DNA of 64,000 nucleotides from Marinobacter sp. THAF197a (GTDB lineage Bacteria; Pseudomonadota; Gammaproteobacteria; Pseudomonadales; Oleiphilaceae): NCBI RefSeq assembly GCF_009363275.1, contig NZ_CP045324.1:682001-746000 (forward strand), written 5' to 3'. Position 1 is the stretch's first letter, and every line of letters begins with the position of its first letter. The notes beneath the pieces are model-generated. The model saw only the letters and a program-made list of their open reading frames with translations. It did no database searches and had not been told where the DNA came from. Positions 55,580-64,000 of this stretch are shown here, one piece after another. A program made the position numbers and the translations under genes.

Positions 55580-56548
55580 ATGCGTCTGATTCGAGGCCTG
55601 ACCAATCTTAAGCGCCTGTCCGGGCAAGCGGATTCGCCGCTCGCCGATGGCTGTGTGGTGACCATCGGTAATTTCGACGGCGTGCACCTGGGCCACAAAA
55701 CCATTATTGATCAGGTGAAGCAGAAAGCCGCTGAGCTGGATGTGCCCGCGGTGGTGATGATTTTTGAGCCTCAGCCCCGGGAGTTTTTCCAGGGTGCTGA
55801 CGCGCCACCACGACTCATGCCGTTCCGCCAGAAATTTGAGGCGTTGTTGGCCGAGGGCGTGGATGTGGTGCTGTGCATCCGTTTCGACGAGCGATTCCGC
55901 AGCTATTCTGCGATGGGCTTTGTGGAAGATGTGCTGATCCAGGGCCTGGCGGTGCGCCATCTTGTGGTGGGTGATGACTTCCGTTTTGGCTGCGACCGGG
56001 CCGGGGACTTCAGATTGCTGGAGCAGGTGGGCCAGGAGCATGATTTTACCGTCGAAAATACCCGCACTGTGACGGTAGACGGCGAGCGGGTAAGCAGTAC
56101 CCGCGTGCGCAATGCCCTGAATGTGAACGGCCTTGAGGAAGCGGAACGGCTGCTCGGGCACCCTTACCGCATCCATGGGCGGATTGTGTACGGGCGCCAG
56201 TTGGGCCGGCAGATCGGTGCCCCCACAGCTAACATCCTGCTGCATAAGATGCCGGCGCTGCGTGGTGTGTACGTGGTGCGGGCCCGGCTTGAAACCGGTG
56301 AATGGGGCGATGGCGTGGCCAATATCGGCCTGCGGCCCACGGTAGACGGCAAGCGGCCATCACTGGAAGTGCACCTGTTCGACTTTGCTGGCACACTTTA
56401 TGGCCAGCATTTGGAAGTGGTGTTCCGCCATGGCCTGCGGGACGAAGTGAAATTCGACTCTGTTGACGAACTGAGGCAACAGATCGCCCGGGATTTTGAG
56501 CATGCCCGGGCCTGGCTGGCGAATAACCCCGCCACGCCGGAAACCTGA
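55580..56548 (+). CDS. ribF: Bifunctional riboflavin kinase/FAD synthetase
   Basis: RibF (322 residues) makes FMN and FAD. The N-terminal nucleotidyltransferase has VTIGNFDGVHLGHKTII and VVGDDFRFGCDRAGD with SSTRVRNAL. The C-terminal riboflavin kinase has GRIVYGRQLGRQIGAPTAN. murJ-ribF-ileS-lspA-fkpB-ispH is a common gammaproteobacterial order (often with rpsT at the divergent side). Confidence 0.97.
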   Translation: MRLIRGLTNLKRLSGQADSPLADGCVVTIGNFDGVHLGHKTIIDQVKQKAAELDVPAVVMIFEPQPREFFQGADAPPRLMPFRQKFEALLAEGVDVVLCIRFDERFRSYSAMGFVEDVLIQGLAVRHLVVGDDFRFGCDRAGDFRLLEQVGQEHDFTVENTRTVTVDGERVSSTRVRNALNVNGLEEAERLLGHPYRIHGRIVYGRQLGRQIGAPTANILLHKMPALRGVYVVRARLETGEWGDGVANIGLRPTVDGKRPSLEVHLFDFAGTLYGQHLEVVFRHGLRDEVKFDSVDELRQQIARDFEHARAWLANNPATPET

Positions 56549-56582
56549 TTCAACTGACCAACTAAAGAGTACGCACACAAAC

Positions 56583-59402
56583 ATGAGCGACTACAAGCAT
56601 ACCCTGAATCTGCCGGAAACCGCGTTTCCCATGCGCGGTAACCTGGCCAATCGCGAGCCGGAGATGCTCAAGCGGTGGCAGGACCTGAACGTCTACGGCA
56701 ACCTGCGCAAGCAGCGTGAAGGCCGGGAAAAGTTCATCCTGCACGATGGCCCTCCTTACGCCAACGGCAGCATTCACATCGGGCATGCGGTCAACAAGAT
56801 TCTGAAAGACATGATCGTGAAATCCCGCAGTTTCATGGGCTATGACGCACCCTACGTGCCCGGCTGGGATTGCCACGGCCTGCCCATTGAACACAAGGTG
56901 GAGCAGGAAATCGGCAAAGCCGGCGTTAAGGTGGATTACAAAACCTTCCGCCAGGCCTGTCGCGATTACGCTATCAAGCAGGTTGAAGGCCAGAAAGCCG
57001 ATTTTATTCGCCTGGGTGTGATGGGCGAGTGGGACAAACCCTACCTGACCATGGACCCGAAAGTTGAAGCGGGCATTGTGCGGGCGCTGGGCAAGATCGT
57101 GGCCAAGGGCCACCTGGTACGTGGATTCAAGCCGGTTTACTGGAGTGTGGTTGGTCAGTCCGCACTGGCAGAAGCGGAAGTTGAATACCAGGACAAAACC
57201 TCTACCCAGATCGACGTGCGTTTCACTGCCGTGGATCAAGAGGCTGTCCTAAGCGCCTTCGGCACCGACGGCGGCCAGGGCGATGTGTCGGTTGTGATCT
57301 GGACCACCACCCCCTGGACCATCCCGGCCAACCAGGCGGTGTCCATCGGCGCCGATCTGGAATACGCCTTGGTGCAACTGGATGCCGGCAACGGCCCGGA
57401 GCGCCTGATTCTGGCCACCGATATGGTGCAGGGCATCATGGCTCGCTGGGGGGTGGAAGATTATCAGGTGCTGGCCAATGTGGTCGGTTCAGCGCTGGAA
57501 AACCAGCTATTGCACCATCCGGTGTATGACAAACAGGTTCCGGTGCTGCTGGGCGACCATGTCTCCCTGGATGCCGGTACCGGCGCAGTCCACACCGCAC
57601 CAGACCACGGTATGGAAGACTTTGAAGTAGGCAGGGCCTACGGCATTGGCACCATCAACCTGGTGAAAGCTGACGGTACCTACACCGAAGCGGCTGGCGA
57701 GTTTGCCGGCGTGCACGTATACAAGGCCGACGAGCCGGTATGCAGCGCCCTTGAGCGTGAAGGTAAGCTGGTGCGCTCGGAGAAATTCCGCCACAGCTAC
57801 CCGCACTGCTGGCGGACCAAAACCCCGCTGATCTATCGGGCCACGCCCCAATGGTTCATCAGCATGGACAAGCTCAACCTGCGCGCCGATGCTCTGGAAG
57901 CCATCAAGGGCATCCGCTGGGTGCCATCGTGGGGCCAGAATCGTATCGAGGCCATGTTCGAGCAGAGCCCGGACTGGTGTATCTCCCGTCAGCGCACCTG
58001 GGGTGTACCGATCACCTTGTTTATCCACAAGGAGACCCAGGAACTGCATCCGAACACCCAGGAACTGATCGAGAAGGTAGCCCAAGCGGTGGAAGCCGGC
58101 GGCATCGATGCCTGGTACGACATTGACCAGAAGGAACTGCTGGGCGCAGACGCCGACCAGTACGAAAAAGTAATGGATACCCTGGATGTCTGGTTTGATT
58201 CCGGTGTCACCCACGACTCTGTTCTGAGAGTGCGGGAGGAACTGGGCCAGTTCCCGGCCGATCTGTACCTGGAAGGCTCCGACCAGCACCGAGGCTGGTT
58301 CCAGTCGTCCCTGAAAACCTCCATCGCCATGAATGGCGTGGCCCCGTACAAGCAGGTGCTGACCCACGGCTTCACCGTGGACGCCAAGGGCTACAAGATG
58401 TCCAAGTCCATGGGTAACGTCATCGCACCACAGGAAGTGATGAATGAGCTGGGTGCGGACATTCTGCGCTTGTGGGTTTCCGCCACCGACTACAGCGGCG
58501 AGATGAGCGTCTCCAAGGACATCCTGCGCCAGACGGCAGACGGCTACCGCCGTATCCGTAACACCGCCCGCTTCCTGCTGAGCAACCTGACCGGGTTTGA
58601 TCCGGAGCAGCACACGGTGGCGCCGGAAGACATGATCGCCCTGGACCGCTGGATGGTGGACCGTGCCCTGCAGCTGCAGAAGGAGCTGCACGAAGACTAC
58701 GGCAACTACGCCTTCCTGCGGATTTACCAGAAGGTATACAACTTCTGTGAATCCACCCTGGGCGGTTTCTACCTGGACATCATCAAAGACCGTCAGTACA
58801 CCACCCAGGCTGACAGTCTGGCGCGGCGTTCCTGCCAGACGGCGCTCTATCATGTAGCCGAAGCCCTGGTGCGCTGGATTGCCCCGATCCTGAGCTTCAC
58901 CGCCGATGAGATCTGGCAGCACCTGCCAGGCAAGCGCGGTGACACCGTGTTTTATGAAACATGGTACGAAGGCCTGACCGCTCTGCCGGAAGACTTTGAT
59001 CTGGGCCGGGACTACTGGCGCGAGATCTACGCGGTAAAAGAAGCCGTCAACAAGTGCCTGGAAGAAGCCCGTGCCCGTGGCGAAATCAAAGGCTCCCTGA
59101 GTGCGGAAGTTACTTTGTACTGTGAAGGTAGCCTGGCTGAGCGCCTGAACCACCTGGGTGAAGAGCTGCGCTTTGTGCTGATTACCTCTGAAGCTACCGT
59201 GAAACCGGTGAGCGACGCAGCGGGTGCAGAGCAAACCAACCTCGAAGGCTTGTTGGTGAAAGTCACTCCGGCCGCCCACGCCAAATGCGAACGCTGCTGG
59301 CACCACCGCGAAGATGTGGGTGCCAATGCGCAGCACAGCGACCTGTGCGGCCGCTGCGTCACCAACGTGGAAGGCCCGGGTGAAGCCCGCGCCTACGCCT
59401 GA
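56583..59402 (+). CDS. ileS: Isoleucyl-tRNA synthetase
   Basis: IleS (939 residues) charges tRNA-Ile. HIGH motif in PPYANGSIHIGHAVNK, KMSKS in GYKMSKSMGN, editing domain between (about residues 185-400, with WTTTPWTIPANQ). The C-terminal zinc finger has CERCWHHRED and CGRCVTNV. The start MSDYKHTLNLPETAFPMRG at 56583 matches the family; an upstream in-frame ATG overlaps ribF. Confidence 0.98.
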   Translation: MSDYKHTLNLPETAFPMRGNLANREPEMLKRWQDLNVYGNLRKQREGREKFILHDGPPYANGSIHIGHAVNKILKDMIVKSRSFMGYDAPYVPGWDCHGLPIEHKVEQEIGKAGVKVDYKTFRQACRDYAIKQVEGQKADFIRLGVMGEWDKPYLTMDPKVEAGIVRALGKIVAKGHLVRGFKPVYWSVVGQSALAEAEVEYQDKTSTQIDVRFTAVDQEAVLSAFGTDGGQGDVSVVIWTTTPWTIPANQAVSIGADLEYALVQLDAGNGPERLILATDMVQGIMARWGVEDYQVLANVVGSALENQLLHHPVYDKQVPVLLGDHVSLDAGTGAVHTAPDHGMEDFEVGRAYGIGTINLVKADGTYTEAAGEFAGVHVYKADEPVCSALEREGKLVRSEKFRHSYPHCWRTKTPLIYRATPQWFISMDKLNLRADALEAIKGIRWVPSWGQNRIEAMFEQSPDWCISRQRTWGVPITLFIHKETQELHPNTQELIEKVAQAVEAGGIDAWYDIDQKELLGADADQYEKVMDTLDVWFDSGVTHDSVLRVREELGQFPADLYLEGSDQHRGWFQSSLKTSIAMNGVAPYKQVLTHGFTVDAKGYKMSKSMGNVIAPQEVMNELGADILRLWVSATDYSGEMSVSKDILRQTADGYRRIRNTARFLLSNLTGFDPEQHTVAPEDMIALDRWMVDRALQLQKELHEDYGNYAFLRIYQKVYNFCESTLGGFYLDIIKDRQYTTQADSLARRSCQTALYHVAEALVRWIAPILSFTADEIWQHLPGKRGDTVFYETWYEGLTALPEDFDLGRDYWREIYAVKEAVNKCLEEARARGEIKGSLSAEVTLYCEGSLAERLNHLGEELRFVLITSEATVKPVSDAAGAEQTNLEGLLVKVTPAAHAKCERCWHHREDVGANAQHSDLCGRCVTNVEGPGEARAYA

Positions 59403-59926
59403 TGGACGCTGTGATGACTCAAACCCGTGTGGGTAGTAAATTGAAATGGCTGTGGCTGGCGGTGCTGGTGATTGCCCTGGACCTGGGTACCAAGGCTCTC
59501 GCCACCGCCATGCTCACCTACGGTAACCCGGTACCGGTGATGCCCAGCTTCAACCTGACCCTGCTGCACAACACGGGCGCTGCTTTCAGCTTTCTGGCGG
59601 ATGCCGCTGGCTGGCAGCGCTGGTTCTTCGTAACCCTGGCCATCGTGGTCAGCGTAGTGTTGGTGGGCTGGCTCAGAAAACTCCAGAGCCACGAAACCTG
59701 GATGGCCATCGCCATCGTACTCATCCTTGGTGGCGCCCTTGGTAACGTCTACGACCGGGTGGTGCATGGCTACGTGGTGGACTTCCTGCATTTCTACTGG
59801 CAGGACTGGCACTTCCCGGCCTTCAACCTGGCCGACACCGCCATCACCATCGGTGCCGCCATGATGATACTCGACGCATTCCGCAAACCCGCTGACGACA
59901 GCGGGGATGCCAACCGGAGCAACTGA
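59402..59926 (+). CDS. lspA: Lipoprotein signal peptidase (signal peptidase II)
   Basis: LspA (174 residues, four membrane helices) cuts prolipoproteins before the lipidated Cys. The catalytic aspartates lie in GGALGNVYDRVVHGYVVD and FNLADTAITIG. It overlaps the ileS stop by one base (TGATGG). Substrates in this window include PilP and both lipoproteins at 8617 and 44505. A second start codon at 59414 is possible. Confidence 0.97.
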   Translation: MDAVMTQTRVGSKLKWLWLAVLVIALDLGTKALATAMLTYGNPVPVMPSFNLTLLHNTGAAFSFLADAAGWQRWFFVTLAIVVSVVLVGWLRKLQSHETWMAIAIVLILGGALGNVYDRVVHGYVVDFLHFYWQDWHFPAFNLADTAITIGAAMMILDAFRKPADDSGDANRSN

Positions 59927-59931
59927 TTCCC

Positions 59932-60384
59932 ATGAGAGAACTGCCCATCGACAAGGGGACCCGCGTAAAACTCCACTTCGCCCTCAAATTCGAAGACGGC
60001 GAAACCGTGGACTCCACCTTTGATAAAGAACCGGCCACCCTGGAAATCGGCGACGAAAACCTGCCGGAGAACTTCGAAGCCTATTTGATGGGCCTGAAAG
60101 CTGGCGATCACCAAACCTTCCAGGTGCCGCCGGAAAAAGCCTTCGGCCAGCACAACCCCAGCAACGTACAAACCTTCAAACGCCACGAATTCAGCGCCGA
60201 CATGGTGCTGGAACCCGGTGTGGTGGTGTCTTTCGCCGATGCCCGTCAGCAGGAGTTGCCCGGTGTGATCAAGCGGGTAGAAGGCGATCAGGTGGATGTG
60301 GACTTTAATCACCCGCTGGCAGGGCATACACTGAGTTTTGAAGTGAAGATCATTGATGTGGAGCCGGCTGGCCCGACTCATTGA
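59932..60384 (+). CDS. fkpB: FKBP-type peptidyl-prolyl isomerase FkpB (SlpA-like)
   Basis: The 150-residue protein has the SlpA arrangement: FKBP strands around an IF chaperone domain (LHFALKFEDGETVDSTFDKEP, then QTFQVPPEKAFGQH). It catalyses prolyl isomerisation in the cytoplasm. lspA ends 5 bases upstream, and fkpB-ispH follow each other, the usual order. Confidence 0.94.
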   Translation: MRELPIDKGTRVKLHFALKFEDGETVDSTFDKEPATLEIGDENLPENFEAYLMGLKAGDHQTFQVPPEKAFGQHNPSNVQTFKRHEFSADMVLEPGVVVSFADARQQELPGVIKRVEGDQVDVDFNHPLAGHTLSFEVKIIDVEPAGPTH

Positions 60385-60485
60385 AGGCTCGAATTCAGCC
60401 TTGAACACCTGATCCGAATATAGCGGGGCACCTCCCCGCAGCACGCGGGCGACCAACTCCACCAGGCGGAAACTCCAAAGGCAAG

Positions 60486-61442
60486 ATGATGCAAATCCGA
60501 CTCGCTAACCCCCGTGGCTTCTGTGCCGGCGTAGACCGCGCCATAGAAATCGTAAACCGCGCCCTCGACGTATTCGGCGCCCCCATCTACGTGCGCCACG
60601 AAGTCGTCCACAACAAATTCGTCGTCGACAACCTCCGCAACCGCGGGGCCATCTTTGTCGACGAACTGCATGAAGTGCCAGACGATAAACTGGTGATCTT
60701 CAGCGCCCACGGCGTATCCCAAGCCGTACAGAACGAAGCCGCCCGCCGTGGCCTGAAAGTCTTCGACGCCACCTGCCCACTGGTCACCAAAGTCCACATG
60801 GAAGTCATGCGCTACAGCCGCGACGGCCGTGAATGCATCCTCATCGGCCACCATGGCCACCCGGAAGTAGAAGGCACCATGGGCCAGTACGACCACAGCA
60901 ACGGCGGCGACATCTACCTGGTGGAAGACGAGGCCGACGTCCAAAAGCTGGAAGTCAAAGACCCCAGCCGCCTCGCCTACGTCACCCAGACCACTCTCTC
61001 CATGGACGACACCGCCCGGGTGATCGACGCCCTGCGCGCCAAATTCCCGCAAATCGAAGGCCCCCGCAAGGACGACATCTGCTACGCCACCCAGAACCGG
61101 CAGGACGCCGTCAAACAACTGGCCGGCGACTGCGACCTGATGCTGGTCGTAGGCTCCCCCAACAGCTCCAACTCCAATCGCCTTCGGGAACTGGCGGAAC
61201 GCATGGGCACCCCTGCCTATTTGATCGACGAAGCCGCCCAGATTGATCCCGCATGGCTGGAAGGTAAGAGCGCTGTGGGCGTTACTGCTGGTGCTTCTGC
61301 CCCGGAAGTGCTGGTGGCAGATGTTATCAGCCGGCTGAAAGAGCTTGGTGGGGAAGAGCCGCAGGAAGTGGCGGGCAGGGAGGAGAATATTGTGTTCTCC
61401 ATGCCTAAGGAATTGCGGATTGATGTGATTGAGGTCAGTTGA
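60486..61442 (+). CDS. ispH: 4-hydroxy-3-methylbut-2-enyl diphosphate reductase
   Basis: IspH (318 residues; also lytB) is the last MEP-pathway enzyme. Its three 4Fe-4S cysteines lie in NPRGFCAGVDRA, DATCPLVTKVH and GDCDLMLVVGS-like neighbourhoods; VGSPNSSNSNRL binds substrate. The stop codon lies inside a 12-bp hairpin at 61425-61452. Confidence 0.96.
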   Translation: MMQIRLANPRGFCAGVDRAIEIVNRALDVFGAPIYVRHEVVHNKFVVDNLRNRGAIFVDELHEVPDDKLVIFSAHGVSQAVQNEAARRGLKVFDATCPLVTKVHMEVMRYSRDGRECILIGHHGHPEVEGTMGQYDHSNGGDIYLVEDEADVQKLEVKDPSRLAYVTQTTLSMDDTARVIDALRAKFPQIEGPRKDDICYATQNRQDAVKQLAGDCDLMLVVGSPNSSNSNRLRELAERMGTPAYLIDEAAQIDPAWLEGKSAVGVTAGASAPEVLVADVISRLKELGGEEPQEVAGREENIVFSMPKELRIDVIEVS

Positions 61443-61452
61443 CCTCAATCAC
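61425..61452 (+). terminator. Hairpin spanning the ispH stop codon
   Basis: A 12-bp perfect stem (61425-61436 with 61441-61452) closes an AGTT loop that includes part of the TGA stop (61440-61442). A T-run follows about 14 bases later, so termination there is possible but not canonical. Confidence 0.6.
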
Positions 61453-61581
61453 AGTTGAGCTGCGTCACACTTTTTCCTAAAGCATCCCGCTTATCCCTGT
61501 GCAATAACCGTTTGTCATCTCAATACTGCACCATTCAGTCCCTCTGCCTAGAATGAAATTGGGTTAATAATGGAGTAATCA

Positions 61582-62070
61582 ATGTCACCGCTGATTCAAC
61601 ACCGGGGTTTTACGCTCATTGAGCTCCTCGTCACCTTAGCTGTGCTTGTCATTGTGACAACGGTTGCAGTGCCGAGTTTTCGTAATTTGGCTGAGAGCAA
61701 TCGAATGACCGGTCTGGCCAACGAAATGGTCGCCGCCATGAACCTGGCCCGCAGTGAAGCTGTGAAGCGGGGAGCTCCAGTCGCTGTCTGCGCAGCAGCA
61801 GGTGGATGGGAGGGCGGCTGGTCGGTCCGAGAGGGGGCGGCCTGTACCGGAACCATTCTTAGAGTATGGGATGCGCCGGACGCCGGGCCTACTATGACAA
61901 CAAAACCGGCCAGTCTCAACAGGGTTACATTTGCGGCCCTGGGCAATAGAGCTAATGCGATCGAATGTATTCATCTTTCAGGCGCGAGTTCTTCAGATGA
62001 CAGGGTGGTGTTGGTTGGGGCATCTGGCGCTATCAGCGTAGCTCGGAGGGACGAATGTCCGACAACATAA
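61582..62070 (+). CDS. fimT: Minor pseudopilin FimT/FimU (GspH family)
   Basis: The 162-residue prepilin has the PilD site G9/F10 in HRGFTLIELLVTLAVL with Glu5 of the mature chain, then a GspH-type globular domain with WEGGWSVREG. It starts a minor-pilin operon (fimT-pilV-pilW-pilX) that primes type IV pilus assembly. GGAG precedes the ATG. Its end overlaps pilV. Confidence 0.9.
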   Translation: MSPLIQHRGFTLIELLVTLAVLVIVTTVAVPSFRNLAESNRMTGLANEMVAAMNLARSEAVKRGAPVAVCAAAGGWEGGWSVREGAACTGTILRVWDAPDAGPTMTTKPASLNRVTFAALGNRANAIECIHLSGASSSDDRVVLVGASGAISVARRDECPTT

Positions 62071-62543
62071 TGTTTCAAGCCTCGGGTTATCACCAAGGTT
62101 CAAGGCCCATGATGCAGAAAGGTTTCTCACTGATTGAAGTGCTCATTACTGTGCTCATTCTGGCAATAGGCCTATTGGGGCTTGCGTCGCTGCAGGCGAA
62201 CTCCTTGGTGGGTAATCAGCAGTCCTATATGCGCTCCCAGGCAACCAGTCTTGCCTACGATATGACAGACCGTCTGCGCGCGAACAAAAGGGCGGCTCTC
62301 GATGGAGACTATAACTCTTCATTCGGAGATGCTGTCACTTGTGGCGTACCCCAGGGTGGCGGAACCGTTGCAGAGGATGATCTCGAATCCTGGCAAATTG
62401 CCTTGGCATGCGCCCTAACGGAGGGTCGTGGGGCCGTAAACGTCGACGGCGGGTCGGGCATTGCAACAATACGCGTGCGTTGGACCAATGGTCGCTCTGG
62501 CGGTACCGATACCGAAACGTTTGTAACGAGGACGGCATTGTGA
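62055..62543 (+). CDS. pilV: Type IV pilus modification/minor pilin PilV
   Basis: The 162-residue prepilin has the PilD site in MMQKGFSLIEVLITVLI. The start at 62055, backed by GGAGG (62045-62049), gives a leader of about 23 residues; a start at 62109 or 62112 would give a usual 4-5 residue leader. LLGLASLQANSLVGNQQSY and the YDMTDRLRANK block are typical of PilV. The stop overlaps pilW. Confidence 0.88.
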   Translation: MSDNIMFQASGYHQGSRPMMQKGFSLIEVLITVLILAIGLLGLASLQANSLVGNQQSYMRSQATSLAYDMTDRLRANKRAALDGDYNSSFGDAVTCGVPQGGGTVAEDDLESWQIALACALTEGRGAVNVDGGSGIATIRVRWTNGRSGGTDTETFVTRTAL

Positions 62544-63574
62544 GCATTTCAACCTTCGCACCGTCAAATATGTCCAAGCCTAAGCAGTCTGGATTGTCTC
62601 TCATAGAGCTAATGATTGCTGTTGTGCTGGGATTACTGCTTATTGCTGGCGTGATCAATATTTTTCTGGGAACACAGCAAACCAATCGTACACAGGAGGC
62701 GCTGGCACGCGTCCAGGAAACGGGCCGATTTGCGGTAGAAATATTGAGCCGTCAGGCTCGAGAAGCTGGTATGAACGGTTGCCCGGCAGGTTCCGTAAAC
62801 AATCTGCTTGATCCCAATGGAACTGGTTACGATGCCGCCAGTATGGCTGGTTCCGAGCCTTTCTCCTTCATAGATCCGGATGATCTGGATGGTCATGTTA
62901 GAGGTCACGTTTTGACCATCAACGGAGCCCGTAGACTTGATTTGAATCTAGAGGCTTCAGGAAACGGATCAGCGGGAGGTGGTGGGCAGGTTCCGCCAAT
63001 CAATCTGACCAGCAGCAACGGTATTGCCAAGGGAACGATCATTACGGTTGTCGGTGCCGATGGCTATACTTGCGATCTTTTCCAGACAGGATCTGCGCAG
63101 AATGCTAACAACTTACAGCGTTCAACGAATGACAACCCTGGCAACTTGAGCGTCTCCCAAGCTCGTGGTGTTTACTCCGCATTCTTCGGACCGATCGAAG
63201 TGTTTGAGATGGCGAGCTCCAGTTACTACATCCGAAATAATCCGGCAGGGATTCCCAGTCTCTATGTCTTGTCCCGAGGCGATCTGGACGAAGTCGTTGA
63301 GGGTGTGTACGACATGCGGTTGGAATATGGTATCGACAGCAACGGAAATGGTCGTGTTAACCAGTACGTTAATCATGAAAGTATGACTGCGAACCAGTGG
63401 GAGCAGGCAGCAACGATAAGGATTCATTTGCTTGCCTATAACGGTGAAGAGGGCCAGGTATTAGAAACCGCGCAAACCGGTTTGTTGTTCCGAGATTCAC
63501 TATTCAATGCCCCTGATAACCGTCTTTATCAGGTGTTCACCACCACCGTTGCTGTTAGAAACATGGTGCTATGA
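62540..63574 (+). CDS. pilW: Minor pilin PilW
   Basis: The 344-residue protein starts at GTG (62540), overlapping the pilV TGA, or at ATG 62570. PilD site is in QSGLSLIELMIAVVLGLLLI. ETGRFAVEILSRQAREAGMNGC in family blocks is typical of PilW. The GTG is favoured by GAGG upstream. Its TGA overlaps the pilX start. Confidence 0.87.
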   Translation: MSISTFAPSNMSKPKQSGLSLIELMIAVVLGLLLIAGVINIFLGTQQTNRTQEALARVQETGRFAVEILSRQAREAGMNGCPAGSVNNLLDPNGTGYDAASMAGSEPFSFIDPDDLDGHVRGHVLTINGARRLDLNLEASGNGSAGGGGQVPPINLTSSNGIAKGTIITVVGADGYTCDLFQTGSAQNANNLQRSTNDNPGNLSVSQARGVYSAFFGPIEVFEMASSSYYIRNNPAGIPSLYVLSRGDLDEVVEGVYDMRLEYGIDSNGNGRVNQYVNHESMTANQWEQAATIRIHLLAYNGEEGQVLETAQTGLLFRDSLFNAPDNRLYQVFTTTVAVRNMVL

Positions 63575-64000
63575 TGAGTGTTTTCTATATTTTTGAGAAC
63601 CGTGAAAGTCAGCAAGGCTCTGCGTTAATCATTTCATTGCTGCTGCTGTTCATTTTGACGATCCTTGCCCTTGCCGGGGCCAGAAACTCCGTTCTGCAGG
63701 AGCGGATGACTGGGAACATGGTCGATCGAAATATGGCATTCCAAGCTGCCGAGGCGGCGATGTCGGAAGGTGAGCGGGAACTTCGGGCCGGCGGATTCCG
63801 CAATGCAATATCGGAACGTGAAAACCCGGGAAACCCCGACAGCTGGATTACGTTTTTCAACGATACCAGTAATGCGGGCTCTGTCTACGATTTTGATCTG
63901 AATATCTCATCGGACGATTATAATTACGAACTTTTCGCCAGCCCAAGGTTCGTTATTGAAGAGCTGCCGCAAGCCCCGAATTTGGTGGCTGACCAACCCC
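63571..64000 (+). CDS. pilX: Minor pilin PilX, N-terminal part (cut by window end)
   Basis: The frame is open from ATGATG (63571) to the window end (143 codons). The N-terminus has QQGSALIISLLLLFILT as hydrophobic helix, then RNSVLQERMTGN and MAFQAAEAAM, which define the PilX N-terminal domain. The gene overlaps pilW by a few bases. A pilY1 gene is expected next. Confidence 0.88.
   Translation, partial: MMSVFYIFENRESQQGSALIISLLLLFILTILALAGARNSVLQERMTGNMVDRNMAFQAAEAAMSEGERELRAGGFRNAISERENPGNPDSWITFFNDTSNAGSVYDFDLNISSDDYNYELFASPRFVIEELPQAPNLVADQP

Noticed and set aside
57507..59336. Open frame of about 600 codons opposite ileS
   Set aside because: Antisense shadow of the ileS gene with no recognisable domain and no promoter or ribosome-binding site.

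Overview
The window is a contiguous piece of a gammaproteobacterial chromosome. Gene order and content (ptsP after rppH; hslVU with a SPOR protein and argS; ponA beside pilMNOPQ-aroKB-damX-gltBD; nrdR-ribD-ribBX-ribH-nusB-thiL-pgpA; ispB beside rplU-rpmA-obg-proB; ribF-ileS-lspA-fkpB-ispH followed by a minor-pilin operon; a wax ester synthase/DGAT) point to Marinobacter or a close relative. The genus is inferred from protein resemblance and synteny only. Nearly all of the window is core housekeeping DNA. I see no rRNA, tRNA, CRISPR array, phage or insertion-sequence transposase.

Layout. 1-3931: end of rppH, ptsP (nitrogen PTS enzyme I) and a patatin-like protein. 4005-12692: a leftward block of hslU, hslV (with a heat-shock type promoter), a SPOR protein, argS, an Ig-like lipoprotein and priA. 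12926-14629: rpmE and a malic enzyme. 14722-17250: ponA (PBP1A), leftward and divergent from the rightward run pilM-N-O-P-Q, aroK, aroB, damX, gltB, gltD (17489-31825). 31951-37373: hemE, a small PilZ protein, radA and ettA. 37374-43989: glyA, nrdR, ribD, ribBX, ribH, nusB, thiL, pgpA. 43990-48952: the most accessory-looking part, with two small poorly known genes, a WS/DGAT acyltransferase, a LysR regulator and a glutathionyl-hydroquinone reductase. 48953-53597: ispB, rplU-rpmA, obgE, proB, rpsT. 53868-61442: murJ, ribF, ileS, lspA, fkpB, ispH. 61582-64000: fimT/pilV/pilW/pilX minor pilins, cut by the window end.

How the genes work together. The pilMNOP inner-membrane platform and PilQ secretin assemble type IV pili, and the fimT-pilX operon supplies minor pilins that prime the fibre. 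A PilZ protein may respond to c-di-GMP. PtsP and glutamate synthase connect to nitrogen metabolism, while ponA, murJ and the SPOR proteins serve the cell wall and division. The rib genes make flavin precursors, but riboflavin synthase and an intact GTP cyclohydrolase II are not in this cluster.

Most interesting signal. Four intergenic elements of about 100-112 bp (5974-6072, 33064-33173, 33725-33836, 37041-37144) share a conserved core of about 52-54 nt. Each core is bracketed by long, nearly perfect inverted arms (23-29 bp) whose sequence differs at every locus. The core itself holds two small hairpins with TCCC or TCCA loops, and one stem shows a compensatory base-pair swap between two copies. 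They look like a dispersed repeat family with a three-way-junction fold and locus-specific arms. A second small repeat, three copies of GGGGTCAGACCCC, lies at 47815-47905.
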